A stretch of 64,000 bases of DNA from CAWDLX01 sp963753485 (GCA_963753485.1 CAVWCL010000008.1:402070-466069); one strand, 5' to 3'; positions 34,284 to 43,819 are shown, counted from the first letter of the stretch. Notes: generated by a model not told the origin, from the letters alone. Made by a program: numbers and translations.

Positions 34284-34798
34284 GCAGCAATGCCGGTGCG
34301 GGCAACCGCATCCTGGGCAGCCTCCGCGTGGCGGCTGGCAAGGGCGTCGTGCGGATGGAGGACCGGTTCGATACCGACATCGACGACCTATGGTCGGCGC
34401 TGACCGATCCTGGCCGTCTGGTCCGTTGGCTCGGCGAGGTGGGGGGCGACCTCCGACTTGGCGGTGAGTACCGCTTCCGCTTCTTCGCCAGCGGAGCGGA
34501 AGGCACCGGGCGGGTGGAAGTGTGTGAGCCCCCACAGCGGTTGTTGCTGCGGCATGGCCTCGACCACTCGGACGTGAAGGTCATCGAAGCCACCCTGGCG
34601 GCCGACGGCGATCAGACGGTCCTGGTCGTCGAGGAACGAGGCATGCCCGTGGACCTGCTTGCCGCCTATGGTGCGGGGGTGCAGATCCATGTCGAGGATC
34701 TTGGGGCTTACCTGGCTGGGCGCGAATGTTGCGACGCCAATGCACGGTGGGACGAGCTCCAGCCCGCTTACGAAGAGCTGGCCCTTAGCGTCGGCTAG
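34280..34798 (+). CDS. SRPBCC (AHSA1-like) domain protein
   Basis: 172 residues. RMEDRFDTDIDDLWSALTDPGRLVRWLGEVGGDLRLGGEYRFRFFASG and VEVCEPPQRLLLRHG match Activator of Hsp90 ATPase homologue 1-like (AHSA1) proteins, which bind hydrophobic ligands. Translationally coupled to the ArsR gene (ATGA). A frameshifted partial copy lies just downstream. Ligand unknown. Confidence 0.88.
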   Translation: MSSNAGAGNRILGSLRVAAGKGVVRMEDRFDTDIDDLWSALTDPGRLVRWLGEVGGDLRLGGEYRFRFFASGAEGTGRVEVCEPPQRLLLRHGLDHSDVKVIEATLAADGDQTVLVVEERGMPVDLLAAYGAGVQIHVEDLGAYLAGRECCDANARWDELQPAYEELALSVG

Positions 34799-34881
34799 GC
34801 AAGCGGCGTTCACTTCACGTGATCGGCGAGGGCGTGGGCGTTTGCGACCTCGGTTGTGGAAACGGAGGAGTGGAGCATGAG

Positions 34882-35041
34882 ATGAGTAGACGTACAGTGC
34901 CGAGCTACCGCATCCTGGGCAGCTTGCGATCAGTAGACGGCAAGGGCCTCGTACGTATGGAGGATCGGTTCAAACACCGATATCGACGATCTGTGGTCGG
35001 CGCTGACTGATCCGCGGCGCCTGGCTCGCTGGCTAGGCGGG
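34882..35041 (+). pseudogene. Frameshifted, truncated duplicate of the SRPBCC gene
   Basis: ATG 34882 has its own GGAGGAG-type site and starts YRILGSLRSVDGKGLVRMEDRF, closely matching the first 30 residues of the upstream SRPBCC protein. A one-base insertion near 34971-34975 shifts the frame; read in the other frame it continues TDIDDLWSALTDPRRLARWLGG. Similarity stops near 35041, so about 115 codons are missing. It is a decayed tandem paralogue. Confidence 0.75.
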
Positions 35042-35114
35042 AGTTGTCCGCGACCGTGGCTGCGGCACCTGAGGGCACGCTGGCCTGAGCCGTCGACTCC
35101 GTCGGTGGTACCTG

Positions 35115-35507
35115 CTATCGCCCAGCACCGCGGGAGTAAAGCGCGGCGAGGTCCTTCGCGATCTCTTCGACCGTTTCCAGGTCGTGAGTGACGACCCGCA
35201 GGACGAAGGCTTCGGCCTGGTCCACGTCGACCACGACGGGTGGCACGTTGTTGAGGTCGAGGAGGACGCGCATGGCCACCCAGGCGAGACGCTTGTTGCC
35301 GTCGAGTAGCGCATGATTCAGAGCGATGGATTGGAGTAAGGCGCTGGCCTTGGTCCAGATGTCCTCGTACGCTTCGACGCCGAACGCAACGGTGGCCGGG
35401 CGCGCCGCAGCCGAGAACAGCAGGCCCACGTCTCGGACGTGCGGCGGCGCGCCCAGAATCAGCTCGGCGAGGTCCAGGAGCGACGGAAGGTCGAGATAGA
35501 CGGTCAC
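35115..35507 (-). CDS. doc: Doc-type Fic-fold toxin
   Basis: 130 residues. NHALLDGNKRLAWVAMRVLLDLN is the Doc/Fic core (H-x-x-x-D-G-N-K-R), and VAFGVEAYEDIWTKASALLQSIALNH leads into it. Doc enzymes phosphorylate EF-Tu using an inverted Fic mechanism. The antitoxin gene lies directly upstream with a 4-base overlap (ATGA). Confidence 0.9.
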   Translation of the reverse strand: MTVYLDLPSLLDLAELILGAPPHVRDVGLLFSAAARPATVAFGVEAYEDIWTKASALLQSIALNHALLDGNKRLAWVAMRVLLDLNNVPPVVVDVDQAEAFVLRVVTHDLETVEEIAKDLAALYSRGAGR

Positions 35508-35707
35508 TGGGCGAGCCGGTCGAGCAGCTCCTGATCCTGCTCGATGATCTTGCGGCCGCTTTCGCGGACTCGGGAGCGAAGCTTGTGCCGTTCGACGTAC
35601 TCCTGAGCGGCGAGCACCAAGGTCTGCTGAACGGAGCGATGCTCGGCCGCGGCGACCTCTCTGAGCGCCGCTGCCAGGTCGTCCGGAAGCTCAATCGTGC
35701 GCGTCAT
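35504..35707 (-). CDS. Ribbon-helix-helix antitoxin of the Doc toxin
   Basis: 67 residues. MTRTIELPDDLAAALREVAA is an Arc/MetJ-type ribbon-helix-helix start, followed by a helical toxin-binding tail (SGRKIIEQDQELLDRLAQ). This pairing of an RHH antitoxin with Doc is common in actinomycetes. The inverted repeat overlapping its start codon is probably its own operator. Confidence 0.85.
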   Translation of the reverse strand: MTRTIELPDDLAAALREVAAAEHRSVQQTLVLAAQEYVERHKLRSRVRESGRKIIEQDQELLDRLAQ

Positions 35708-35732
35708 ACGAAAACCGTACTACTTCCGTATG
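35705..35732. promoter_or_regulatory. Operator over the antitoxin start codon
   Basis: CATACG (35705-35710) and CGTATG (35727-35732) form an inverted repeat with a 16-base spacer that holds a further CGTAC half-site. It covers the ATG of the RHH antitoxin, as expected for cooperative autoregulation by an RHH protein. Confidence 0.5.
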
Positions 35733-35846
35733 GGTCGTGCCAGCATGGACTGCTGCTGGGGTGGACATGCTGGCGGTCAGGCGATGTGTGCGGGTATGGC
35801 ATGCTGTGGCAACTGGCGCGCCCAGGTGGTTCCTGAAAGGCTGGAG

Positions 35847-36956
35847 ATGACCGTCCCTGTACTGCACATCACCGGTGCCCGGCCGAACTTTCCGAAGGCG
35901 GCGCCCGTTATCCGGGCGCTGACCGAGCGCGGCGTGCCGCAGCGACTCGTCCACACCGGCCAGCACTACGACGACCGCCTGTCGGACATCTTCTTCCGCC
36001 AGTTGGGGATCCCACGGCCGGACATCGACCTCGGGGTCGGGTCGGGCACGCACGCGCGACAGACAGCCGCGATCATGATCGGCCTCGAGGAGCTTGCGAC
36101 CGACGCGCTGCCGTCGATGATCATCGTGTACGGCGATGTGAACTCGACCCTGGCCGCCGCGCTTGTCGCCGCCAAGATGCAGATCCCGCTGGCCCATGTC
36201 GAGGCGGGCTTGCGCAGCTTCGACATGACGATGCCGGAAGAGGTCAACCGCATGGTCACCGACCGGCTCGCCGACCTGTTGTTCACCACGAGCGCCGATG
36301 CCGTGGCCCACCTCGGCAACGAGGGCGTCGCTCCCGCGCGGATCCACCTGGTCGGCAATCCCATGATCGACACACTGCTCGCGAATCTCGACCGGTTCGA
36401 CGCCGCCAAGGCCCAGGCCGAGCACGGTATCGAGGGCCGGTTCGTGGTGGCGACGCTGCACCGGCCCGGCAATGTCGACGATCCCGCCGACGCTCGGGCG
36501 CTCGTGACCGCGATGCACGCCGTGGCCGACCAGGTGAGGGTGGTGATCCCGCTGCACCCGCGGGGGCGGGCCGTCCTCATCGCGGCCGGGCTGTTCGAAC
36601 ACCCGAACGTGGCCGTGCTCGAGCCGCTGGGATACGTCGAGTTCCTTGGGCTGGTGCGGGGAGCCGACGCTGTGATCACCGACTCCGGCGGCGTACAGGA
36701 GGAGACGACAATCCTCGGCGTCCCGTGCCTGACGCTGCGCCCCAACACGGAACGTCCGGTAACCATCACCCACGGCACGAACCGGCTCGCCACTCGGGAC
36801 AGCCTGCCCGGCATGGTGGCGGCGTGCCTGCGGGCGGGCCGGCCCGAGACATGGCCCGTCCCCCCGCTCTGGGACGGACACGCCGGCGCACGCATCGCTA
36901 GCGTGGTGGCCGACTTCGTCGAGTGCCGAGCCGACGGCGCACGGGTCGGCCGATGA
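35847..36956 (+). CDS. wecB: UDP-N-acetylglucosamine 2-epimerase (non-hydrolysing)
   Basis: 369 residues from ATG 35847 (MTVPVLHITGARPNFPKAAP). VHTGQHYDDRLSDIFF, IVYGDVNSTLAAALVA, AHVEAGLRSFDMTMPEEVNR, TLHRPGNVDDP and ITDSGGVQEETTILGVPCLTLR are all conserved in WecB. It interconverts UDP-GlcNAc and UDP-ManNAc. A WecC-like dehydrogenase follows 0.9 kb on, so the pair should make UDP-ManNAc uronate for a surface polymer. Confidence 0.93.
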   Translation: MTVPVLHITGARPNFPKAAPVIRALTERGVPQRLVHTGQHYDDRLSDIFFRQLGIPRPDIDLGVGSGTHARQTAAIMIGLEELATDALPSMIIVYGDVNSTLAAALVAAKMQIPLAHVEAGLRSFDMTMPEEVNRMVTDRLADLLFTTSADAVAHLGNEGVAPARIHLVGNPMIDTLLANLDRFDAAKAQAEHGIEGRFVVATLHRPGNVDDPADARALVTAMHAVADQVRVVIPLHPRGRAVLIAAGLFEHPNVAVLEPLGYVEFLGLVRGADAVITDSGGVQEETTILGVPCLTLRPNTERPVTITHGTNRLATRDSLPGMVAACLRAGRPETWPVPPLWDGHAGARIASVVADFVECRADGARVGR

Positions 36957-36978
36957 TGAGAGCGAGCCTCGGGCGCCC

Positions 36979-36984
36979 TACAAT
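36979..36984 (+). promoter_or_regulatory. -10 hexamer of leaderless methyltransferase gene
   Basis: TACAAT, one base off the consensus, ends 6 bases before the GTG at 36991. The transcript would start at the GTG. Confidence 0.5.
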
Positions 36985-36990
36985 CCCGGC

Positions 36991-37890
36991 GTGACTTCAC
37001 TGTGGCGGCTCATCGCCGAGCGGGTGCCGGACGATCACTCACGTCAGGTCACCTCCCGGTACTACCTCCGCCAGGCGCTGACCGGGCCCGATGCGGCGGA
37101 CCTGGTCGTCGACCTGGGCTGCGGGGCGGGCGCTACCGCCAGCCTCTCGCGGGCAATCCGTCCGGGCATCGATTGGATCGGCGTGGAGATCCATGAATCG
37201 GACGCGGTCAAGTCGATCGTCGGCGAGAAGGTCATGCTCTACGACGGCGTCAACCTTCCGTTCGACGACGACTCCATTCCCCTCATCTACTCCAACCAGG
37301 TCCTGGAGCACGTGCGGCACCCGGAGGCGCTCCTGCGCGACATCCGGCGCGTGCTCACGCCCGGTGGACTGTTCGTCGGCAGCACCTCGCAGCTGGAGCC
37401 TTACCACGCCTGGAGCTTGTGGAACTACACGATCTACGGTTTCCAGACGATCGTCGAGGATGCCGGCCTGACGCTTGAGGAGGTCCGCCCGGGCATCGAC
37501 GGCATCGCCCTCGTGCAGCGGCACTGGTTCGGTCGTAAGAAGGAGCACAGCCACTGGTTCGAGCGCTCGCCGTTGAACGTCGAGATCGATCAATGGGGTG
37601 CCGCCACGGCGCGCCACCCGGCGCTGATCAATCTGCGGAAGCTCGAGTTCGCCGGGCAATTCTCGTTCCGTGTGCGCAAGCCGGGCGGCGTGGTCACCGG
37701 ACCCGGCGCCCTCCCCGCGAGCCCGCCGGAGGCGAACGGCGCGCCGCCGCGGGTGGTCCCGATGCGGCCCATCGGCTCCTCGCCGCCGGAACTGGCGGCC
37801 CTGCTGCGGCACCTGGCCGGCCGGGCGAAACGCAAAATCGTCCGGCGGCGTAGACCGCACGCGGGTCGCGACGCGCCCACCGCGCCGTGA
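36991..37890 (+). CDS. Class I SAM methyltransferase
   Basis: 299 residues. VVDLGCGAGATASLSRAI is motif I, IGVEIHESDAV motif II, and YSNQVLEHVRHPEALLRDIRRVLTPGGLFVGSTSQ the Methyltransf_11 core. A basic C-terminal tail of about 60 residues follows (RKPGGVVTGPG to RRRRPHAGRD). In a polysaccharide locus it probably methylates a sugar or lipid-linked glycan. GTG start with a leaderless-type promoter. Confidence 0.85.
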   Translation: MTSLWRLIAERVPDDHSRQVTSRYYLRQALTGPDAADLVVDLGCGAGATASLSRAIRPGIDWIGVEIHESDAVKSIVGEKVMLYDGVNLPFDDDSIPLIYSNQVLEHVRHPEALLRDIRRVLTPGGLFVGSTSQLEPYHAWSLWNYTIYGFQTIVEDAGLTLEEVRPGIDGIALVQRHWFGRKKEHSHWFERSPLNVEIDQWGAATARHPALINLRKLEFAGQFSFRVRKPGGVVTGPGALPASPPEANGAPPRVVPMRPIGSSPPELAALLRHLAGRAKRKIVRRRRPHAGRDAPTAP

Positions 37891-37899
37891 CGCGCCGCC

Positions 37900-39162
37900 T
37901 CACAACCGGTAGGCGCCGGGGTGGGACGTCGCGCCACGAGTGTCGAAGAAGCGTTTCGCGAGGCCGGCGAGCTGGTTGACGTCGTACGCGGCGTGATTCT
38001 GTACGAGGATCACGAGGTCGGCCTCGGCGACGGCGGCCTCGAGATCGTCGGCGCGCAGCACGTCCACGCCCACCCCCGTCCATTCCCTGACGTAAGGGTC
38101 GTGGTACATCACCTTCGCACCGAGGCCCCCGAGCACCCGGGCCAGCGGGTCGGCCGGCGACTCGCGCTGGTCAGCGATGTTCGCCTTGTACGTCACGCCG
38201 AGCATCAGGACCCGCGAGCCGTTCATCGGCAGTCCACCCTCATTGAGAATGTTCTGGGCGCGATGTGCCACGTACGCGGGCATCGTGGCGTTGATCTCTT
38301 CGGCCAGCTCGACGAACCGGAACGGGTAGCCGAGCTTGGTCCGGACGTTGTGGCTGAGGTAGTTCGGATCGATGGGAATGCAGTGCCCGCCGACGCCCGG
38401 CCCCGGATAGAAGGCCTGGAAGCCGAACGGCTTGCTGGAGGCGGCCCGGATGACGTCCCACAGGTCGATGCCCAGCTGATGGCAGAACCGGGCCATCTCG
38501 TTCACCAGGGCGATGTTGATGTGCCGGTACGTGTTCTCGAGGAGCTTCGCGGTCTCGGCCTCGCGGGTGCCCTTCGTGGTCACGACCGTATCGATGAACC
38601 GGCCGTAGAATTCGGTGGCCCGGGCGGTGCATTGTGACGTGTGCCCGCCCACCACCTTGGGCGTGTTGCGCGGACCGAACTCGTTGTTGCCGGGATCAAT
38701 CCGCTCCGGTGAGAACGCCAGGTGGAAGTCCGTACCCGCGACCAGGCCGGACCGCTCCAACATCGGACGGACGACCTCGTCCGTCGTCCCGGGATAGGTC
38801 GTCGACTCCAGGACCACGAGCATTCCCGGGCGGAGCTGGCGGCCCACCGTAGCCACCGCGAGGCGGACCGCGCCGAGATCGGGACCACCGTCCTCGGAGA
38901 GCGGCGTCGGCACACAGATCACGGCAGTCCGGGCATTGGCGATCTCGCTCTCATCCGCCGTGGCCCGGAAGCCCGCGTGGAGCATATCTGCGATGTCCAC
39001 GTCGGACAGATCGTCGATGTGGGAGTGGCCGGCGTTGAGGGCATCCACGAGCGCCGGCTTGACATCGAAGCCGACGACGGAGAGCCCCGCTTGGCTCGCC
39101 GCCCGGGCGAGCGGCAGACCAACATAGCCCAGACCCAGAATTGCCACGTCAACAGTCACCAC
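37900..39162 (-). CDS. wecC: Nucleotide sugar dehydrogenase (UDP-ManNAc dehydrogenase-like)
   Basis: 420 residues. The N-terminal Rossmann domain starts VAILGLGYVGLPLARAASQAG. ICVPTPLSEDGGPDL, ESTTYPGTTDEVV, SPERIDPGN and GPGVGGHCIPIDPNYL (catalytic Cys) follow, and the C-terminal domain has VLMLGVTYKANIADQRESPA. It oxidises UDP-ManNAc or a similar UDP-sugar to the uronate with two NAD+. The WecC assignment rests on the adjacent WecB; related WbpA-type enzymes act on UDP-GlcNAc. Confidence 0.88.
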   Translation of the reverse strand: MVTVDVAILGLGYVGLPLARAASQAGLSVVGFDVKPALVDALNAGHSHIDDLSDVDIADMLHAGFRATADESEIANARTAVICVPTPLSEDGGPDLGAVRLAVATVGRQLRPGMLVVLESTTYPGTTDEVVRPMLERSGLVAGTDFHLAFSPERIDPGNNEFGPRNTPKVVGGHTSQCTARATEFYGRFIDTVVTTKGTREAETAKLLENTYRHINIALVNEMARFCHQLGIDLWDVIRAASSKPFGFQAFYPGPGVGGHCIPIDPNYLSHNVRTKLGYPFRFVELAEEINATMPAYVAHRAQNILNEGGLPMNGSRVLMLGVTYKANIADQRESPADPLARVLGGLGAKVMYHDPYVREWTGVGVDVLRADDLEAAVAEADLVILVQNHAAYDVNQLAGLAKRFFDTRGATSHPGAYRL

Positions 39163-39169
39163 AGCTCCC

Positions 39170-41428
39170 TCAGCCTCTGGCCACGCCGGCCACGTCCGCC
39201 CTGCCGGTCGCCGCCGGGGGACCCCCGGACAACGTGATGGGCGATTGCTCGATGTCCTGGGTCAGGATGCCGGCCCACTGGGCACCGACGACCGGAAGCG
39301 CGAACGCGGCGCGTACCTCGTCCTGAGCCTCTCGGCCGAGCTTGTGCCACTCGCCGGAGGTCGTGGCTTGCCAGATCCACTCGGTCATATCCTCAACCGA
39401 TTCATGGAGCCAGCGCAGACCGTAGATCGTCTCCGATCCAGGCCAGTGGAGAATCGCGGGGACGGCGCCGGTGGCCATTCCCTCGGCCGGTGCCATATGG
39501 AAGCTCTCATCGTCGCTCGTCGACAACACGAAGCCAACCCGGCGCAGGAAGTTACCGACGTCCGGACCGAACCGGTCGAAGGCGACCGCCCCCCGCAGTG
39601 CCGGGTCGTGGTGGATCCGGTGCAGGGCCTCGGCGGTCAGCTGACGCTCGACCGGTTCGGCCCAGATCCACGGGTAATCCCACGGCATCTTCGTCTTGAT
39701 CGCGAGCTGGAAGCGGCGGTCCCGCATCCGCAGACCGCCCAGCACGTCGAGCGCGAGATCCAACCGCTTCCGCGCCATGGGCGCCGCACCCATGAACCCG
39801 AGCACGTATTCCGAGTCGGTGAGCTTCGGCCGATCGAGCTGTCGCAGGTCCACGTAATTCGGGATCACGACGACCTTCGCGTCCGGCCAGCCCGTGCGAG
39901 CCGTCGTGAGGGCCGCGTAGTGCGGGCTCACGCAGACGACCTGGTCGACGGCGTCGATGAGCATGTCGTCGGGATAGGGACGGTAGAGCTCGAACCGGTG
40001 GAGTCGGACGATCAACCGCTGTCCGGGTCGCTTATGGGTGCTGTACCAGCTCGCGTTCGGGCCGAGCCATTCGCAGACGACGACATCGGCCCACCGGTTC
40101 AGTCGCTTGCTCTGTTGCTTGTCATGCTGGCCGAGGCTGCGCCACAGATCGACCTTCAACTCGACCCCCGGGAGGGCCGAGAGGTAGTCCTGCAGCCGGG
40201 TGAAGAACTTGAGGTCGTGGCTCGCGACGAGCACGCGGAGCGGCCGGCGCCGACCCGCCAGCTCGGGCACGACCGGAAACGCCTCGGAGAGGACGGCGCG
40301 GGTCCGATCGACGGCCCGGGCGAGCGAGTGCGGCTCCGCCGTGGTCGCGCAGCGCTGAGCGGCGGTCTGCCGGAGACTCTCGTTCCGAAGCAGGGCGTCG
40401 AGCACGTCGACGACGTTGGTCTTGTCTACGAACAGCGGGTAGTCCGGGCCCAACAGCACCTCGTGCATCGGCGTGCGGTTCAACACAACCGGCAGGCCCA
40501 GTTGTCCGTACTCGATCAACTTCGTCGACAGTTCGAGGCTTTCATCAAGACTCTCGTGCCGCCACGACAGCCCCACGTCGCAGCCCGCCGCGATACGCCA
40601 TGCGTTCAAGCGGCTGACACCGCCATGCCACACGACACCCGGCGTCTCCGTCAGGGCCTTGTGCATGAGGAGCTCGTAATCAGGGCGAGACGGCGGTCGA
40701 TGGATCTTGTCGCCGATCATGTGGACTTCGACGTTATGACCCCGCTTCGCGAGGCGGGCCGGAAGCTCGGTCATCTCGAGTGTCATCCAGTGCGGCGCGT
40801 ACTTGCCCATGTACACGAGCCGGAATGGTTCATCCGGTACCCGCACGGGTGCCGGGAGGTCGAACTCCCGTTCGGGTACGACCGGAGGGAACCAAATGGT
40901 GCGCCCGCAGGTCTCTGGTACGTACGTCTCGAGGAACGAACGGAGTTCCTCGGTCTGGCACAGCAGGAACCGGGAGGCCTCCGCGACCCGCCGCAGGTCC
41001 TCGATGTCGTCCGGAGTCATGCTGTCGAATGTCTGTGGTATATCGGTGAGGTAGGTCCAGAGCCGGTTGGCGAAGCCGCCGTCGGCGACGAGCTCTCGGA
41101 CGACCTCAAGGCCACGCACGACGATGAGGTCGTACCGCTTCTCCTTGTCGAGCCGACGGATGACGTCGATGGCCTGGTGGAGCGACATCGTCGGCCGTCT
41201 GGCCGCCACCAGGCGCTCCTCGTGCGGGCGACGGATGGTGACGCGCTCGTTCCTCAGGAGCGGCTCGAGCAGACGCTCGGTCTCGACGGGTGCCTTCAAG
41301 GCCAGCGTGACATCGCACCCGGCGGCCGCGAACACCTGGACGACACTCTGCACCCAGACGGCCGAGCCGTCGATGAGATTCATGTTCGCGTGGCCGTACA
41401 CCAGCGCGCGAAGATTCTTCGACTTCAT
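39170..41428 (-). CDS. Double glycosyltransferase (two GT-B/GT4-like halves)
   Basis: 752 residues, about twice one GT-B enzyme. The first half (about 1-385) has GSAVWVQSVVQVFAAAGCDVTLAL, FRLVYMGKYAPHWMTLEMTELPARL and ESLDESLELSTKLIEYGQLGLPVVLNRTPMHE (GT4-like C-domain). The second half (about 395-730) restarts with LRVLVASHDLKFFTRLQDYLSAL, VVVIPNYVDL, GFMGAAPMARKRLDLALDVL and DDESFHMAPAEGMATGAVPAILHWPGSE. It is cytosolic and probably adds two sugars to a surface glycan. It overlaps the upstream gene by 4 bases. Confidence 0.83.
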   Translation of the reverse strand: MKSKNLRALVYGHANMNLIDGSAVWVQSVVQVFAAAGCDVTLALKAPVETERLLEPLLRNERVTIRRPHEERLVAARRPTMSLHQAIDVIRRLDKEKRYDLIVVRGLEVVRELVADGGFANRLWTYLTDIPQTFDSMTPDDIEDLRRVAEASRFLLCQTEELRSFLETYVPETCGRTIWFPPVVPEREFDLPAPVRVPDEPFRLVYMGKYAPHWMTLEMTELPARLAKRGHNVEVHMIGDKIHRPPSRPDYELLMHKALTETPGVVWHGGVSRLNAWRIAAGCDVGLSWRHESLDESLELSTKLIEYGQLGLPVVLNRTPMHEVLLGPDYPLFVDKTNVVDVLDALLRNESLRQTAAQRCATTAEPHSLARAVDRTRAVLSEAFPVVPELAGRRRPLRVLVASHDLKFFTRLQDYLSALPGVELKVDLWRSLGQHDKQQSKRLNRWADVVVCEWLGPNASWYSTHKRPGQRLIVRLHRFELYRPYPDDMLIDAVDQVVCVSPHYAALTTARTGWPDAKVVVIPNYVDLRQLDRPKLTDSEYVLGFMGAAPMARKRLDLALDVLGGLRMRDRRFQLAIKTKMPWDYPWIWAEPVERQLTAEALHRIHHDPALRGAVAFDRFGPDVGNFLRRVGFVLSTSDDESFHMAPAEGMATGAVPAILHWPGSETIYGLRWLHESVEDMTEWIWQATTSGEWHKLGREAQDEVRAAFALPVVGAQWAGILTQDIEQSPITLSGGPPAATGRADVAGVARG

Positions 41429-43617
41429 CGGTCAGTCCCCGCATCATGAACGGCGAAAAGTCGTAGCCCTTGGTCGAGGGCACCGAGGTCGGTGCGCGAA
41501 TCGAGTTGTGACAGGACTTCACGCCGGATCAGCGAGCCTTCGACGGGCAGCGAGTCGACGTACCGTCCGTAGCCGGCCTCGGCGGGCGACGTGGCCATGG
41601 GCCCGACACCGTCAGGCCGGACGCACTCCGCCGCGGCCATCAGGTCGTGCAACAGGCCCCGAGGCGCCGCAGTGTCCCCGTCGCGCCACAGCATCACCCA
41701 GGCCGTATCGGTGGCGGCGGAGAGCATCGACCACGACCGGAGTGATTCGACGACGGCGACGTCGATGCCCAGCATGCGAACCTCGTCCAACGCTCTATCG
41801 GGCACCCGTTCGGCCGCAACGAGGACCCGGGCGGGCAGACTGGTCTGGTTCAGCAGGTTATCGACCGCCACGGCGATGTCCTGCTCGTCCGCGCCCTCGA
41901 CCACGACCGTGACCCGGCGGGACACCATCGGGTCCGGTCGCAGACCGAGCGTGGCGGCGAGCCAGCGGAGCCGGACCGGCGTCGATTCCGCGTCGAAGAT
42001 GCGGCGCAGGTTCAGCCTGCGCTCGAGCCCGGACATCTCGGGCATCGCCAGGAGCGCCTGGGCGGCTGGGCCGACGCTGGCCGGGTCACTCACCGTCACC
42101 ACGGCCGATGGAAAGGTGCCCAACAGCGCGTCATTCGGCCCGGACAGGACACGCGCGCCTGAGGCGATCGACGCGAGAGTGAGGTCGCTGATCCCGGTCA
42201 GCCGGCCGCCAACCGGCGACGCCCAGGCCACCGCATGCGTGCGGATGGCGTCGACCAGTCCGGGCGACCAGAGGGGGCACACCGCGGCGAGACCCGTGCG
42301 TTCGAGCGCGTGCCGGAGGCGTACGTCCGCGGGGGCGTCGACCGCCCGGTGCGGCGGAGTCACCAGTACCTTGTCGGTCGAGGTCTTGGCCGTCGGGTGG
42401 AACGAGGCCAGCGAAACCCCAGGAGACCACGACGGCTCGGTACCGCCGCCACCCAGGACCAGATCGGCTCGGCGGACCACCGGCCCGAGCGCGGGGGTCA
42501 GGGATGGCGGGGTGTCCTGCCAGACCACGACCGGAACCCCGAGCGTGCCCGCGAGGACGACCGTGTCGAACAGCAAGCGACCGTGGGACACGGCACCACC
42601 GGGCGCGCCGGCGTGGCCCCAGGCCCCGGGGGCCAGCAGTGCGCTGGCCTCAATCAGCACGACGTCGGGCAGTGCCCTCTCCAACCCGGGCAGCGCCTCC
42701 TGCGGCAAGGGCCGCCGGAGCACACTGTGGGGGGACAGCATTTCCGCGGTCGTGTCGGTCACGATGCCGAAGATCTCCGGGTGCACGGTTCGGTCCGCGG
42801 GCTCACTCGACCAGCCGATGAGTCGACTGTCCTCGGTAGCCTCAACGACGTCCGTCGCCGACGCCGGTGACACCGCGCCCTTGGCCCGAGCACGCATTCG
42901 GCCGCGCGCGATCCCCAGTAGCCGGCGGGGCAGACGGGGAACGGCCGACGGGCTCTTCACGGCATCGACCACGGCCGCACCGACCTGGTACCCGGCCGAT
43001 GACAAGATCACCGACACCTTCTGCTCGAGGTGGTCGATCGTATGGTCCCGCTCCATGAGCTGGGCCTTCAGCCGTGCGGTGCCGTCCTCGCCGGGTCGGT
43101 GGATCGCGGGTCGGTCGACGGCACCGCGAGCCGCCGCCGGCGCTTGGCCGAGGGCTCCGCGGACGAGGACCGCCGATGCGCCGAACCCGCCGCTCTCGCC
43201 GACGCGCGTTTCGACGCCGCAGCCGAACACCACCGCGGTCGGCCACGCCGGATAGGCCAACTCGGCCACCTCCAGCAACTGGCACCCGGCGGATGTCGTG
43301 ACGCGCTGTACCCGGTCGAGCGGAAGATCGGTCGCGGCGTCCCGGGTCATGATCACGGCGCACGTTCCCGCCACGAGATGGCTCACGACCGCTCGCAGGT
43401 GGGGCAGAAAACCATCCTCTCCACTTCGGATCGGAACCGCGTCGAGCACGACATCACCGGGCTGAATCGTGGCCGCGAGCTCATCCGGACGCGCCGACAT
43501 CACTTCGATGCTGTCCGGCAGGCGCAAGAATGCGGCGATCCATCCGGTGTCGCTGATGTCGATCACGCGTTTGGTGACTGATAGGCTCGGCTCAACTACG
43601 TCGCGTAGCCTTGTCAA
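41425..43617 (-). CDS. Multidomain polysaccharide-locus protein with coiled-coil module
   Basis: 730 residues, TTG start with GAGGAG upstream. Residues ~40-150 form a Rossmann-like domain (PGDVVLDAVP; AGCQLLEVAELAYPAWPTAVVF). Residues ~182-244 are a coiled coil leading into SSAGYQVGAAVVDAVKSP and a basic stretch, shared with the next protein. From ~275 to 580 it resembles a GT-B fold (GRLLFDTVVLAGTLGVPVVVW; VGGRLTGISDLTLASIASGARVLSG). The last ~150 resemble a small GT2-like domain (VTVVVEGADEQDIAVAVDNLLNQT). Probably a glycosyltransferase or its scaffold. Confidence 0.65.
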   Translation of the reverse strand: MTRLRDVVEPSLSVTKRVIDISDTGWIAAFLRLPDSIEVMSARPDELAATIQPGDVVLDAVPIRSGEDGFLPHLRAVVSHLVAGTCAVIMTRDAATDLPLDRVQRVTTSAGCQLLEVAELAYPAWPTAVVFGCGVETRVGESGGFGASAVLVRGALGQAPAAARGAVDRPAIHRPGEDGTARLKAQLMERDHTIDHLEQKVSVILSSAGYQVGAAVVDAVKSPSAVPRLPRRLLGIARGRMRARAKGAVSPASATDVVEATEDSRLIGWSSEPADRTVHPEIFGIVTDTTAEMLSPHSVLRRPLPQEALPGLERALPDVVLIEASALLAPGAWGHAGAPGGAVSHGRLLFDTVVLAGTLGVPVVVWQDTPPSLTPALGPVVRRADLVLGGGGTEPSWSPGVSLASFHPTAKTSTDKVLVTPPHRAVDAPADVRLRHALERTGLAAVCPLWSPGLVDAIRTHAVAWASPVGGRLTGISDLTLASIASGARVLSGPNDALLGTFPSAVVTVSDPASVGPAAQALLAMPEMSGLERRLNLRRIFDAESTPVRLRWLAATLGLRPDPMVSRRVTVVVEGADEQDIAVAVDNLLNQTSLPARVLVAAERVPDRALDEVRMLGIDVAVVESLRSWSMLSAATDTAWVMLWRDGDTAAPRGLLHDLMAAAECVRPDGVGPMATSPAEAGYGRYVDSLPVEGSLIRREVLSQLDSRTDLGALDQGLRLFAVHDAGTDR

Positions 43618-43819
43618 ACGTCGCTCCTCACGCGGGCTGTCAGCGGACGGGACCCGGCCCGACCCTCGGACGGCAACTGGGATAGTACAGCGCCATTATC
43701 CCCGGTTCCGTTCGAGCCGATCGCGAACGGCACACTCGATCAGCGTTACGACATCGAGTGGCAACATTCTCGCCCGCGCGGCCACGTCGTTGACGGGCTC
43801 GACGGTGCTGGTGGACCCG

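Noticed and set aside
39245..41449. A 734-codon open frame on the plus strand opposite the glycosyltransferase gene
   Set aside because: It is a GC-codon shadow of a well-supported gene, with no domain and atypical composition.
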